NCBI GenBank assembly: GCA_039621445.1
Contig: CP154954.1
Coordinates: 40,665,572 to 40,729,571 of the forward strand
DNA length: 64,000 bases
Origin: Euglena gracilis
Taxonomy: Eukaryota; Euglenida; Euglenophyceae; Euglenales
Direction of reading: 5' to 3'
A program made the position numbers and the translations under genes. Positions 1 through 11,114 of the stretch are shown here, piece by piece; position 1 is the stretch's first letter; each line of letters opens with the position of its first letter. The notes beneath the pieces are model-generated. The model was not told the DNA's origin, did no database searches, and saw nothing but the letters and a program-made list of their open reading frames with translations.

Positions 1-596
1 TTTTGGGCGAAAAAAAAAATTCAATTTTTTCGACTTTTTGGCCCGAAAACGGCTAAGTCGGACAGTGGGAAAAGTGTACAAAACGGCCATTTGGACCGAA
101 AAACGGCCATATCTCGGGCCAGGCGGGGAGTTGGCCCAAACTGCGAATACCGGTGGATAGGGCGTCCCAAAGTTGTGGAATGAGGTACTCTTCACTTTTT
201 CTCAACTCCCCAGCGTTTTCGAGATATTTTGAATTTTTCGATTTTTTGACCCCAAAAATGGCCCCTTTTGCCGGTCCAACAAAATTTCTTTGGAAAAAAA
301 ACGGTAGACAACTTTTTTGCTCGGGCCACATCTCCGGATTGGCGGGGAGTTAAAGGCCAAACGAGGGCCCGTTAGAAACTAGAAATCCTCTCCTAACCTC
401 TAGGCTATTAAGCTTTCGGGTCCGGAAATCCAATCACATCGATAATCCTCGGGTGCCCCGACCTACCCAGGGGGGACGGGGGGGGCGGGGGGGTCCGACC
501 CCCCGTCGCCGGGGTGGTAAGCTTCGCTGTTACTCTAAAGAGATAAGAGCTCAGCGACCAGGGTGTGACGTAGAGCTGAGCTCTTTGGGGGACCAC
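1..596. other. No gene seen; T/A-run rich non-coding start
   Basis: I see no convincing exon here. The stretch has oligo-A/T runs and two related blocks containing GGCGGGGAGTT (about 124 and 342), which faintly resemble 53680-53755. Open frames on both strands are low-complexity and without splice context. Confidence 0.4.
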
Positions 597-790
597 TCCG
601 CCCCGGCCGCGAAAAACGCTCATTTTAGGCCCAAAAACATGTTTTCTGGGTCCGGGAGACCATAAAACATCGTTTTGGGCGAAAAAAAATTTCGCTTTTT
701 TTCGACTTTTTTGACCCGGTTTTGACCCAAAATCAATGGGTTGGCGAACCAAAAAGGGGCCCTGGCGGGTCGAAAAACGCTCATTTTCAG
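597..790 (+). repeat. Dispersed repeat, copy 1 (CGAAAAACGCTCATTTT family)
   Basis: The block contains CGAAAAACGCTCATTTT twice (about 609 and 773), with GGTCCGGGAGACC and long A/T runs between. The reverse complement of 14515-14727 has the same order of motifs (GGTCGAAAAACGCTCATTTT, then GGGTCTGGGTGACC, then poly-A). This is a dispersed repeat in two orientations, not a gene; apparent Phe/Lys-rich ORFs through it are A/T-run artefacts. Confidence 0.55.
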
Positions 791-872
791 CTCAAAACCA
801 CACACGGGTTGGTCTTTCCCACCTTGACTTTCAAAATGCATTGATATGTGCCCTTTGCTACAAAAAAGAGGT

Positions 873-1027
873 GGCGGACGCCGGTTGGTTCTGTCCAAAG
901 CCCGGCGTTCTGGACTGTCCAAAGCCCGGCGTTCTGGACGCCGGGCTTTGGACAGAACCTGCGTCCAACACCTCTTGTTTAAAGCGGCGTTTTAGAGACG
1001 CCGGCTTCAGGACAGAACCGGCGTCCC
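873..1027. repeat. Keyword repeat GACGCCGG..TTTGGACAG, inverted copies
   Basis: Short units GGACGCCGG and CCGGCGT recur in both orientations around CTTTGGACAGAACC, so the block can fold on itself. Related blocks lie at 1697-1820 and, more degenerate, at 13405-13463. Confidence 0.6.
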
Positions 1028-1123
1028 CACCCTTCGGCCAAAGGACACTCCGAGGACCAATCTCCGACCACTGATCTGATCTGACAGTCTGCAATGTCAC
1101 ACCACTTTGCACTTCACCAAATT

Positions 1124-1540
1124 CCGGCGATCGCGAGGGTATTTCTGGCTGTGTCAATCGTCCAGGTATAAAATCACCCCTCGATCGAAAGCTCTTTTCA
1201 TCAGACGACTGGCGATCACCACCAAATTCAGCCACGTCGCCTGGGGCTCTTATTTTCTGTCAGTGGGGAATGCTAATTTCACAACTCTGGTGCCCCCCCA
1301 AGGCCCTCGGGTCGTTGATTCGAAGAGGAAAAACGTTTCTGTAAGGTTTATTAAGCATCTTAAACCAAAAATCACAGAAAATTGCGAGAAATTTCGACTC
1401 AGATTCTGGCTGATCCGACGATCGCGAGCGTATCTCGGGCTGCGTGCAACGTTAGGGTACCAAGTTATCCCTCGATCGAAAGCTCTTTTCAACAGACGAC
1501 CAGCGGTGCTCATCAGATCTTTCCACGCTGCACGGTACTC
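1124..1540 (+). repeat. Tandem duplication, offset 291 bp
   Basis: Two diverged copies of about 120 bp start at CCGGCGATCGCGAG (1124) and CCGACGATCGCGAG (1415). Both contain CCCTCGATCGAAAGCTCTTTTCA followed by CAGACGAC. No function is evident. Confidence 0.6.
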
Positions 1541-1696
1541 TATTTCCAAATCTGGGCCAATTTTCACCAAATTTGGATATCCACCCTAGTGGTCCCCAGA
1601 TGGCAAAATTCATTGTCCTTGATGGTTGAAACACTCATACCAGCACCTTAGGGCCACTTTTGGGCACTTTTGGTGACATTTTTAGGAATGAAAATC

Positions 1697-1820
1697 GGAC
1701 GCCGGGCTTTGGACAAAGCCGGCGTTCCTAACGCCGGGCTTTAGGACAGAACCGGCGTCCAGAAGCCCGTGGGGGGGGACGCCGGTTCTGTCCTGAGCCC
1801 GGCGTCTCAAACGCCGGCTT
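1697..1820. repeat. Keyword repeat GACGCCGG, second block
   Basis: Same units as 873-1027: GGACGCCGGGCTTTGGACA, GCCGGCGTTC, CCGGCGTC in alternating orientation, with a G-run at 1771-1778. Confidence 0.6.
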
Positions 1821-2076
1821 AAAAGGATTTACACACACAAGGGATTTTGTTATTTTAGGGCCGCCGAACAGTTGCCTACGGCGCCCACAATGCAAAAAAG
1901 ACTGAGTAGGAAATACCCATGGCGACCATTGGCGACCTTTGGCGACCGTGGACCGACCCTAGGGTCGCCCACAACCCCCCCCCAGGTCAGATCCGGGAGC
2001 CGCCATAGCGGGAGGGCTGCAGAAAAAAAAAGGAAAAAAAAATGAAAAAAGGGGGGTGACACGTTTCCATTGGGGG

Positions 2077-2437
2077 TGTTCCCCCCGTGACCCCCCCGTG
2101 ACCCCCCCCGTGACCCCCCCGTGACCCGGACAAGGACCCATTTTGGCGAAATTTTGTCGGGAAAAATATTGGCTGGTGATGCCTAATTTGGTAAAATTTT
2201 TGGCAAGATTCCTAATTTTGAGGCGTAAATTTTTCAAATTTGGGCTTGGTGAATCCTAATTTGGTGTCAAAATCCTAATTTTAGGTGTGTGGATTCCTAA
2301 TTTGTGGAATTTTTCTCCAAATATTCCGACTCGGTGATTCCTAATTTTGCCACCAAAAATGCGGTGTTCCCCCCGTGACCCCCCCCCCCCCGTGACCCCC
2401 CCCCCGTGACCCCCCCGTGACCCGAACCACCCCCAGT
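2077..2437. mobile_element. GTGACCCCCC-framed dispersed element, copy 1
   Basis: The element starts and ends with arrays of GTGACCCCCC and finishes in GTGACCCGAACCACCCCCAG. The core repeats GATTCCTAATTT and TTTGGGCTTGGTGA. Nearly the same element occurs at 7066-7415, identical in order from the GTGAC array through the AATTTTGCCACCAAAAATG block, so this is a dispersed family of about 360 bp. No coding capacity. Confidence 0.7.
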
Positions 2438-2469
2438 AAGTCATTTGTGGCAATGACACGTTTTCCATT

Positions 2470-2588
2470 AAGTCGGTGTACCCCCCCCTCCGACTCAGGA
2501 CAAAGTCGGTGTACCCTACGATGGACTCAGGGATGACAAAGTCGGGGGGTGGGTCCACCGACTTTGTCCTGAGTCCGGTGGACCCCCT
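2470..2588. repeat. Keyword repeat CCGACTTTGTCCTGAGTC
   Basis: ACCGACTTTGTCCTGAGTC and its reverse complement GACTCAGGACAAAGTCGG alternate, separated by C/G runs. Same family as 3503-3674. Confidence 0.6.
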
Positions 2589-3502
2589 TACTTCTGGAGC
2601 AATCCATTTTTCCAACCATTGGATACTGGTTGCGGCCGCCATACTCATGGTGTAAAGGAGGGAAGAGGGAGCAGCTACCGCAAAAACCTGGTCAAGGCAT
2701 CCACGATGCCACTGAATGTTTCCAGGAGAAAAAACGGTGTGGCACAACGCCAACAACACGGGCAGCGTAGTGCGCCCCCATTGCGTTCACCAAGCGGGTG
2801 AACACAGGACGCCGCGCACAGTCGCGGAACGTCACCGACCGCCCCAGAACCCCATGTGCCCAAGCTATGGCTCCTTTGAAGGTGGACATTGTTGCTGGTT
2901 TGAGGTCTGTCGGTTTCAGGCTGTCGCGGGCAGCAGGCGCGTTACCGCCGCCAAGGGGGTCGGGTGGGACACGGGGGGGACACGGGGGGGGGGGACACAG
3001 GGGGGACACGGGGGAAACATGCCTCTTTTCGGGACCTTCCGGGACGAAACTTGTGACTTTTTGAGGGACCAAAAGACCCCGAGCCAAGCTCCATGCCATC
3101 CTAGGTGAAAAAAAAGGGAAAGTGTGGGGTGGGGGAAAGTCAAAGTGGCCTTGAGAATCTATGAAAAAAAAGTGGAAAATGATGCCAAACAGCTAAAAAT
3201 TCATGCTGTATGTTGCCTTGGCCGCCTTCTAGGGAAATATTGGCGAGGGCGACAAATCCCCCCTTCTGATTTTTGGCGCTGCTATAAGGCTGGGGCACAG
3301 TTTGACTGAAAGTATCCCCAAAAAGCACTGTGTCCGCAGAAGGTTTGTTTTGGGGTTCCACGCGTGCCAAAAATTCTGCGGGTGATGGCAGGGGTCCAAG
3401 GGCAGCTTCAGCGACGTTCACGACCTGTGCGGGCAACGTGGAGTTGTAAAAAGACAAATGTATTGGTTGAAAACGTAATTGTGACACTTTTCCTCATTAG
3501 GC

Positions 3503-3674
3503 GTACACCGACTTTGTCCTGAGTCGGAGGGGGGTTGGTACACCGACTTATAGCAAGACCCCCCCTCCCCCGACTTTGTCCTGAGTCGGAGGGGGGACCC
3601 CCCGACTTTGTCCTTCGGACAAAGTCGGGGGGTCCCCCCTCCGACTCAGGACAAAGTCGGGGGAGGGGGGGTCT
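3503..3674. repeat. Foldback repeat of the CCGACTTTGTC keyword
   Basis: From 3558 to 3673 the sequence is a near-perfect inverted repeat centred on GTCCTTCGGAC, with arms of about 55 bp made of CCGACTTTGTCC, TGAGTCGGAGGGGG and C/G runs. It would form a long hairpin in single-stranded DNA. Confidence 0.75.
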
Positions 3675-3713
3675 TTCCTGATATAAAGGCATCTGTGGTC
3701 AGGCACGTTTTCC

Positions 3714-3857
3714 GTCAGCAGACGGTTGCTTGTTCCTGGCGATCGCCTGAGGAACGCCTGGCCCCATATAAAGGGAGGGTAACCATTTACGGACAGTGTT
3801 GTTTCTGCCGAGTCAGCAGACGCTTGCTTGTTCCCACCATCGACTGAGAAACGCCCC
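3714..3857 (+). repeat. Direct duplication CAGCAGACGsTTGCTTGTTCC
   Basis: Two copies of about 44 bp, at 3714 and 3813, share CAGCAGACG, TTGCTTGTTCC and GAGAAACGCC-like ends. No gene context. Confidence 0.5.
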
Positions 3858-3859
3858 CT

Positions 3860-5175
3860 CTCGCCCATGTCAAAACGGCCAATGGAAAAATATTTTGCCC
3901 CCAAGTATTTTGCCAACCTAAAGGGTTTTTGTTATTGAGGGGGGTAGCAAAGGCCGTAATCTTTCATGTAAGCAATTTTCATGAAATTTCACGGCTTGTG
4001 TAAGTAATTTTGTGGACCATGAAAAGTTCGCATTTCATTGACTGTGAATATTTGCTTCCTGCGGAAATGAGATGATTGCGCTGGCCGAGTGTCTTTTTTT
4101 AGCCCTTTAAAACATCGTTTAAAAGGAGTAAGGGCTAACAGCTTTTGCTTTCCCAGATGTAAGAAAATTTTGCGTTCGGAGTTAGGAAGTAGTCCCGCGG
4201 AGGCCGTCGTGTTCAAAAAAGGGGGTGTTTGGTACAACAATCTTCTCTCCCAAAGCCACCAGCTTGAAATCCTAGCTTTTTCTTCCGAAAAGTTTTTTCA
4301 ACAGAAATCCACTGGCTGGGCTGTACAGGGGGGGGGGCAAACCCACCGCTCACCACGACACTAAAAATTGGCGCCGCCAGGAAAATGGAAAGCCCTGGAG
4401 GGGGGGATTGGAACCCCCCAGGTTGAGGGGATTCCCGTACAGCCCTGACACTGGGGGGGGGGGTGCCAGTTTTCAGAACATGCTGCAAGAAGAAAACCCT
4501 TTTGACAGATAAAAATTTCAGGAAGATAAAGGCTGGAAACACAAGCAAAAGAGAAAACCAATAAAGAAAGCAAAAAAACAAAGTGCGCAATTTACAACAA
4601 CAGAGTCCTGTGTTTTTTCTGAAAACACCACAGGACCCTGACAAGAGCTGCCAATACCTTCACGTCTTCTTCTTCTTTTGTAACTTCTTTGACTAAAACT
4701 TCACACTAACTTCACATTCCACACGTAGAACCTGTGAGTGGAAGAATCACACATGAAACACAATCTGGATGACGGACAAATGGGACGGGAAAAAGAACAT
4801 TGGCAAATCTGGCAAAATTCCAGAATGAAGCCACATGTCCTAAAATTAAAAGCACACAATGCCAGGTGAAAACACTCCCAAAACACGGGTCAAAGACAGA
4901 GCTGCAGCAAGTGTTCTCTGTGAAATGGAAGCAAAAGTTCCTTCATGTAAAACACCACCAGAAAACCACATGGACCGCCAGAAAATGATAGAAAAACAGA
5001 ACGCACAATAGAAGACCTGCCACACAAGAGGGTGGCACTCAAAATTGTCACTCAGCGGAGCGTATTTTGGAAAAAATGGCAAATTTTTGAAAGTGGTCTG
5101 GATGCATCAGAAAAGACCAGGAGAACAATTCCTCAAAAGTCACCTTCAGGGGGGCATACCTGCTTCGACGTTCAA
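3860..5175. other. No gene seen
   Basis: I find no supported exon here. The region has a C/G-run block at 4329-4460 with short inverted GGGCTGTAC/GTACAGCCC, and otherwise AT-moderate sequence. Confidence 0.4.
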
Positions 5176-5355
5176 TACCACCCCCCCCCCATATTGTCCC
5201 ACCGACCTCTCCCCAGGAGGCCCGCCGGGACAATATGGGGGGGGGGGACAATATGGGGGTACCAAAGGAAATTTCATTGACCGAGCCAAAAAAACCCCTC
5301 GTCGGCCGGGCCGAGGGACAATATGGGGGGGGGACAATATGGGGGGGGGGTGGTA
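5176..5355. mobile_element. TA-flanked poly-C keyword MITE, keyword ATATTGTC
   Basis: Terminal inverted repeats of about 23 bp (CCACCCCCCCCCCATATTGT at the left; its reverse complement at the right) are flanked by TA on both sides. Inside, GGGACAATATGGGGG recurs four times, and the spacer has ACCTCTCCCCAGGAGGCCC. The element at 9062-9238 has the same layout and spacer but keyword TTATTGTC. Confidence 0.75.
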
Positions 5356-5811
5356 AATACTGCATCAATAGATTCCTTATCCTTCAAATAGTTCGATTCT
5401 GAGTTCCAGACAAAGAAAAACAACGAATTTCAAGGGGAGAGCACACCAGTTTTGCTCCCAATTAGGAAGTCCCTCCGTTCGCGATCACCGCGACTGCTTT
5501 GAAACTGTTGAGATTTCAGTTTTCTGAGATTTCATGAAAATATGGAAAAATGCAATAAAACCGTGCAAATTTCACTTTACTGAAAATTTAGGCCTTTTGA
5601 AAACTTTTGGCCATTGCTAGAGGGGGGGGATGCGGGGGGGAGGGGCCCCTGCGAGGAGGCTGTGGGCCGACCAAGTTCGCATGAATATACTTTCCCCCTC
5701 TAAATCAGCATTCCAGTGGTCAAAGAGGAGGACATTTGCCAATTGTAAAAAAACAGCCATTTATCCTTGTCAGTCAGAAACATACTTGTAGTTAGTGCAA
5801 CCGGGAAAAAT

Positions 5812-5962
5812 GTTTCCGTGCGCCGCGACCACCGCGGAATTTTTTTTGTAACCGGCAGCGTCGCGGTAAGAAACTTCTGTGCACCGCGAATGCCGCGGCA
5901 CTGGTTTATGCCGCGACCGCCGTGGAAACTTTTTGCAGTTTGTGCCGTGACCACCGCGGCAA
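5812..5962. repeat. Keyword repeat CGCGACCRCCGCGGAA
   Basis: Imperfect palindromic units such as CCGCGACCACCGCGGAA recur five times, each followed by a T-run and a GTGC-like start. The same unit recurs at 6596-6648 and 7955-8075. Confidence 0.6.
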
Positions 5963-5977
5963 TTGTTTTTTTTCATT

Positions 5978-6205
5978 GGGGGGTCGGCACACCCCTCCCC
6001 CCCCCCTCACCCACCCCCTCGCCACGTCATTTTACCCCCCTTTTCAGACCCCCTCGCCACGCCATTTCAGCCGCACCAAAGAAAATTTTCTTGGAAAACC
6101 CCCGCGCACTCCCCCCCCATCCGGGACCCCCTCGGCACGCCAAAAACCCTCCCCCCCCCCCTAGCCGGACGGCTCGCCACAGCGTGCCGACCCCCCATTG
6201 TGTCC
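5978..6205. repeat. C-rich block with CTCGCCACG units
   Basis: Units like CCCCCTCGCCACGYCATTT recur with C-runs between. Long proline-rich open frames here come from the C-runs, not from coding sequence. Confidence 0.45.
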
Positions 6206-6211
6206 CACATA

Positions 6212-6451
6212 TACCACCTCCCCCCCCCTAATTGACCGTGGGACCTCTCCGCGGGACCCCCCCTTTTGGTCAATTAGGGGGGGGGTTCAATTAGGGGGGG
6301 GGGCGTCAATTAGGGGGGGTGTACCATCAATTAGGGGGTGCTTCAGCACCAAATCCCCCCGGGCAGTCAATTAGGGGGGGGGGTCGAAAAAAATTTCCCC
6401 AGGGCGTTTGGTCAATTAGGGGGGGGGTCAATTGGGGGGGGGGAAGTGGTA
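6212..6451. mobile_element. TA-flanked poly-C keyword MITE, keyword TAATTGAC
   Basis: Left end TA-CCACCTCCCCCCCCC, right end GGGGGGGAAGTGG-TA. GTCAATTAGGGGG recurs seven times in one orientation after a single reverse copy CTAATTGACC at the left, the same polarity as in 5176-5355. The left spacer ACCTCTCCGCGGGACC matches the ACCTCTCC spacer of that element. Confidence 0.7.
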
Positions 6452-6595
6452 CTTCCTTTCTGGTGCTACCATGGCAACACTTTGTTTTGCCAAAAGCCCG
6501 GGTGAGGGCCTTCTATCAATCTAATTGTTTCCACCAAAAAAATGTTGGGTGTTGTGTTGCTGCCATTACATTCTTGAGCTCCGGGCAGAAAGTTT

Positions 6596-6715
6596 TTTTG
6601 CGCCGCAACCACCGCGGAAAATTTTTCCCCTTGCGCCACGACCAGGGTTGGATGGTTAATCGAAAAACGGTTAATCGCTTGTGGCCCCCCCCCCCCCAGT
6701 TAATCGACCTATTTT
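6596..6715. repeat. CGCAACCACCGCGGAA and GGTTAATCG keyword units
   Basis: One degenerate CCGCGG-type unit is followed by GGTTAATCGAAAAACGGTTA and CCAGTTAATCG. The GGTTAATCG units recur at 7830-7950 next to further CCGCGG-type units, so the two keywords travel together. Confidence 0.5.
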
Positions 6716-6773
6716 TATGGCGGAAATCAAACATGTCTTGGGTTTGGGAACATTTCTCTACCCTTTGGGGACT

Positions 6774-6909
6774 TACCACGCCCCCCCATATCAGACCCCC
6801 CCCTTGGCCGGCCAAAGGCCGGCCCTTTGGCCGGGCCTGGGGGGCCTAGGCCCCCCCGTAGGATTTTGGCTCCCGAGGGGGGTCTGAAATGGGGGGGGGG
6901 GGCATGGCA
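6774..6909. mobile_element. Poly-C keyword MITE, keyword TTTCAGACC
   Basis: Left end TA-CCACGCCCCCCCATATCAGACC and right end GGTCTGAAAT-G-run-CATGG are inverted repeats; the right flank is CA rather than TA. The centre is a GGCCGGCC-rich hairpin. Confidence 0.55.
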
Positions 6910-7065
6910 GACACTGGGTGGGGATGGACCCCGTTGTGTGTGGTAATTGAAGTTCCCTTTTGGAAAAGAGGCACTTTTCAACTGCAACACCCAACATAAC
7001 CCTTCGGAGGAGGGGTGGTAATTGTCATCAGATAAAGAAGCTGTGACCCCAGTTATTTGCGCAAT

Positions 7066-7415
7066 CGCCATGTTCCCCCCGTGACCCCCCGTGACCCCCC
7101 CCCCCCGTGACCCCCCCATGACCCGAGCAAGGACCCTTTTCGGCGAAATTTTGTAGGTTGAATTTTTGGCCGGTGATGGCTAATTTGATAAAATTCTTAG
7201 GCAGATTCCTAATTTTGAGGTGCAAATTTTTCAAATTTGGGCTTGGTGATTCCTAATTAGGTGTTAAAATCCTAATTTCAGGTGTGGGGATTCCTAATTT
7301 GTGGAATTTCTTCCCAAAAATTCCGGCTCGGTGATTCCTAATTTTGCCACCAAAAATGTGGTTCCCCCCGTGACCCCCCCCCCCCGTGACCCCCCCGTGA
7401 CCCGAACCACCCCCA
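7066..7415. mobile_element. GTGACCCCCC-framed dispersed element, copy 2
   Basis: Second copy of 2077-2437: same GTGAC arrays at both ends, same GATTCCTAATTT units, same terminal GTGACCCGAACCACCCCCAG. Confidence 0.7.
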
Positions 7416-7498
7416 GTGATTGCTCCGTTGATGCGCTCGTGTTTGTGCAAATGAATTTACACCAACTTGGCTATCTGAACCATTAGACAGGCAACGGA

Positions 7499-7675
7499 GG
7501 AGGTTAGGCAGGGGTGGGGGGGGGGGGGGTTGGGGGCTTCGCCCCTAAAGGAATTTCAATGGAGAAACTTCACCGGTGAAGTTCACCGGTGAAGTTCACC
7601 GCCATGTATTTACAATGAAGAGGGGGGGGTGGGGGGGGTCCCGCCCGAAAAACCCAAAGTCACCGCCTGATCTCC
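7499..7675. mobile_element. GGAGGTTAGGCAG-ended element with GGTGAAGTTCACC keyword, copy 1
   Basis: Starts GGAGGTTAGGCAGGGGTGG and ends CGCCTGATCTCC, a roughly 13-bp imperfect inverted repeat. Inside are three tandem GGTGAAGTTCACC units. The same ends and keyword occur at 12941-13374. Confidence 0.6.
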
Positions 7676-7829
7676 GGAGATCCGTGTGGTTTTCATTTTT
7701 TTTTTTGGTTTGTTTGGCTCATGATCCATCCAATGAATGAGAGTCCGAGCTCTGGTTTGGGGATGATGTTTTCAAGCACCAATTTGGCAAGGTGTACTCA
7801 AGGGTGGGGACACTTTGAATTTTTTTTGT

Positions 7830-8075
7830 GGTGGTTAATCGAAATTAATCGAGGGAAAGGCACAGTTAATCGAAAATTGGTTAATCGCTTGTTGACCCCC
7901 AGTTAACCATGGTTAATCGCTTGACCCCAAAAATAACGGTTAATTGCCCAACCCTGCCACGACCACCACGGCAATAAATTTTGCTTGTGTCACGACAGCC
8001 GCGGCAAAAATCTTTCTGTGCGCCACGACCACTGCGGAAATTTTTTTTGTGCCACGGCATGAGTGCCGTGGCACA
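7830..8075. repeat. GGTTAATCG and CCGCGG keyword block
   Basis: Repeats of GGTTAATCG and AGTTAACCATGGTTAATCG are followed by four CGACCACYRCGGCAA units with T-runs. Same keyword pair as 6596-6715. Confidence 0.5.
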
Positions 8076-8237
8076 CTAACTGCAAGTATCGTCAAACCCA
8101 GGGAATAATTTACATCGGTTTTGTGCTAACACTGTCCATAAATTGTTGCCCTCCCTTTCTTTTCACATGCCCTTTACAAAAAAAACCTTACAAAAAATTG
8201 GCGATATTTTGTTTCGGAAGGGGGAGGGACGTGTTGA

Positions 8238-8352
8238 GGCCACCACACCTCGCCCAAAATTGGCCAGCACACCTGGCCCAAAATTGACCAGCACACCTGG
8301 CCCAAAATTGGCCACCACATCCGGCAATACACCTGGCTCAAAATTGGCCAGC
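8238..8352 (+). repeat. TGGCCCAAAATTGGCCAGCACACC array
   Basis: About five 23-nt units of the form GGCCAGCACACCTGGCCCA joined by AAAATT. Inverted units form 9238-9412 and further units 9953-10118. Confidence 0.65.
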
Positions 8353-8580
8353 ACTGCTGCTGCAACGGAGGAGAACAACGGAGGAGAACTTTTTCGGCGA
8401 CCAAATTATGCAGTATGGAGTTGGATTTGTACTGTAGTTGCATCAACGACTTCCACTGATGACAAAGGTTTGCCGAACAATTCTGTCAGGGAATGTACAT
8501 TTTTCTCTGTTGCAGATCTCAATGGGAGGAAATTGCTGAAGTTTATCATGCTTGAAATGAACTTATTTGAAGGAGGTTGG

Positions 8581-8949
8581 TACCATGCCCCCCCCCCCCC
8601 CCGAGCTATCCCCCCCCGAGCTATTCCCATTGGGGGTACGGGAATAGCTCATTGTCATAGCACTTTTTATAAAGAACTTCCTAAGAAAGCGGTCAAAAAT
8701 TGACGGTTTTGGACCATTTTCAAAAATCACCTTTTGGCAAATGTGCTCAAAATTGACCATTTTTTGCGAACATCCAAAAAAGTTGCCAAAAATGACCCCT
8801 TTTGGGTTGCCCGAGGGTCGGGTATGGGAATAGCTCGGGGGGGGGACCTAGGTCCCCCCCCCCCCGAGCTGTTCCCCCCCCCCCCGTACCGCTCCCATTG
8901 GGCCGCAAAGGGTCCCAGGGACAGGAATAGCTCGGGGGGGGGCATGGTA
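8581..8949. mobile_element. TA-flanked poly-C keyword MITE, keyword GAGCTATTCC
   Basis: Left end TA-CCATGCCCCC..CCGAGCTATCC, right end GGAATAGCTCGGGGG..CATGG-TA. GAGCTATT occurs twice at the left and GGAATAGCTC three times towards the right. Same termini logic as 5176-5355 and 6212-6451. Confidence 0.7.
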
Positions 8950-9061
8950 ATCTGGACCTGAGCATGTCCCTGCTAAAGTGCTCCATTTGTTTTCATTACG
9001 GCCAACAAAGTGTGTATTTTCTGGTTCCTGTTGTTGTTCCTTTTGCTTTACAATGGCAAAA

Positions 9062-9238
9062 TACCCCCCCCCCCCCTTATTGTCCCACCGACCTCTCCCC
9101 AGGAGGCCCGACCAGACAATAAGGGTGGGGGGGACAACAAGGGGGTACCGAAGGAATTTCATTGGCCGGGCCAAAAAATCCCCCGTCGGCCGGGGCCCAG
9201 GACAATAAGGGGGGGGGGGACAATAAGGGGGGGGGGTT
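9062..9238. mobile_element. Poly-C keyword MITE, keyword TTATTGTC
   Basis: Inverted ends are poly-C plus TTATTGTCC and its reverse complement. The internal CACCGACCTCTCCCCAGGAG and GTCGGCCGG blocks are nearly identical to 5176-5355 although the keyword differs. The left flank is TA; the right flank is TT. Confidence 0.65.
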
Positions 9239-9412
9239 CTGGCCAGCTTTGGGCCAGATGTGCTACCCAGATTTGGGCCACATGCTGGCCAGTTTTGGGC
9301 CAGATGTGGTGGCCAGGTTTGGACTAGATGTGTTGGCCAGTTTTGGGCCACCTGTGCTGGCCGGTTTTGGTCCAGATGTGGTGGCCAGTTTGGGGCCAGT
9401 TTTGGGCCACCT
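9238..9412 (-). repeat. TTTTGGGCCAGATGTGCTGGCC array
   Basis: About eight imperfect 22-24-nt units in the orientation opposite to 8238-8352. Confidence 0.6.
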
Positions 9413-9952
9413 GACTTCACCATGTGACTGTGCCTTCTGAGGTGGTGGATGGCACAGCGCGTGGCGTGGTGGGCACTTTCCCACAAACAATATCGGCATC
9501 TGACTTTTTTTCAGTTCCCAGCAGCAGTGCGGTCGTCAAAAACGAGGACATTTGTCAGGGTTTTTTACAGACATTTATCCCTGTCAGTCAGAAATCCAGG
9601 GGGTTTTTGATGGGGGTTTTGTCATCAGGATTGCGTCGAGGCCATTAGAGCATTTTTGTTGCCTGTGGCTCTGTCGTTTCGCCCAATTTTTTCCACCCTT
9701 TTCACCCGCTGTTGATGGTGATACTCAGTGCCTGGTGTTGGGCATGTCCGCACTTCTGCCCATATGAACTAGCTCCGGCGTCAAAGCGGTTAACTTTTTT
9801 GTTAACAACGGGACCTATTGCGTGCCTTTTTTCTTTGAAAAAAAGAAAACTTGAGAGCACACAAAAAAGGACAACGGAGAAACAATTTTGCTTTGAGTGT
9901 GTAAAGAGGGGGGCGAGGGGGGGGCGTGTTGAGAAAACGGGCGGTGCCACCA

Positions 9953-10118
9953 ACTGTGGCCTAAAACTGGCCACGACCTCTGGCCCAAAACTAGCCACGA
10001 CCTCTGGCCCAAAACTGCCACGACCTCCAAAGCTGCCAGCACATCTGGCCCAAAACTGGCTAGATGTGCTGGACCAAAACTGGCCAGCACAAATGTCTAC
10101 CACATCTGGTCCAAACCC
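9953..10118 (+). repeat. TGGCCCAAAACTGGCCACGACCTC array
   Basis: Six imperfect units in the orientation of 8238-8352, with one inverted unit (GGCTAGATGTGCTGG) near 10057. Confidence 0.6.
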
Positions 10119-10601
10119 GCCCCATGATTCAAATCTTTGTAAATCAGAACCAGATTACCATTTCGTTGCAAACAAAATAGACAGACAAACAAAAAAAACC
10201 TTCTGGGCAGTTTCTAGGCACAGCAACAGGAAGCAGAAATCAAACACGATGGCAATCCACCTGTGTACAAGTCTCAGAAAATTATGCTTCTGCTTTTGTG
10301 AGACGACATCTGCGACAGTGCCTTAGATACTGACAGCCGTTCCTGCTTGATATAATTCAACAATTTCTTGTCGGTGATCTGAAGCAGAGAAAAAAGGTCA
10401 TGCCCTGACTGCGTTGTTTTGCAAACCTTTGTCATCAGAGGAGAGCTGGATGCCGAGAGAAGTCGGCGTCTTCTGATATCTTTAAGTCTTCCCAGTGATC
10501 TCACAGATCTAACAACATTCTGTACTGCTGTGCTACCCTCTGGGGAGCAGACATTAATTCAAGCCGGGCGATTCCTTATGGGGAACGCGAATATTTGCAG
10601 C

Positions 10602-10664
10602 TGACAAATGTCTAAATGTCATATTAATGTCAAATGTCTGTCAGAAACCCTTGTCATTTGCCAA
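10602..10664 (+). repeat. 63-bp direct repeat, left copy
   Basis: TGACAAATGTCTAAATGTC followed by an ATTAATGTCAAATGTCTGTC block and ending in CATTTGCCAA. It matches 12726-12788 with about two mismatches. Together they bracket the 2.1-kb region holding the first PHD element. GACATTTGTC-type units also occur near 5728 and 9549. Confidence 0.7.
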
Positions 10665-11114
10665 TATTTGCACTGCTGGATCCCAGTCAATTTCTGCAAG
10701 TGGTCCCACTCAGTACGCTGATGTCCTGCAGGAGGGCGGACATCATTGCGGACATCATAGTTTTTTTTATAAAAAAACAACAAGCATTTTTTTTTACTGT
10801 TTCAACAAAAAAACAGTAAAAAAACACATAAAAAAACAAAAGGAAAATTTCATTGAAAAAACTCATTATGGGGCACCCAAACCATACTTTAAATCCTACT
10901 CAGTTCAAAAACTGCCAAAAATGGTCAAAAACATCCAAAATGCAACAAAAATGGAATTTTATGACTTTTTTTCATTTTTGTGGAAGGAAGTTTTTGGCAG
11001 AAATTACCCAGAAGTTGCCAAAAATGTTCGAAACCGTGTCAAGTCCACGATGTACACCGGCCGTGAAAACCGTGTTCAGTCCACGTGTACAGCGGTGGAA
11101 AGCGTGTTTGGGTA

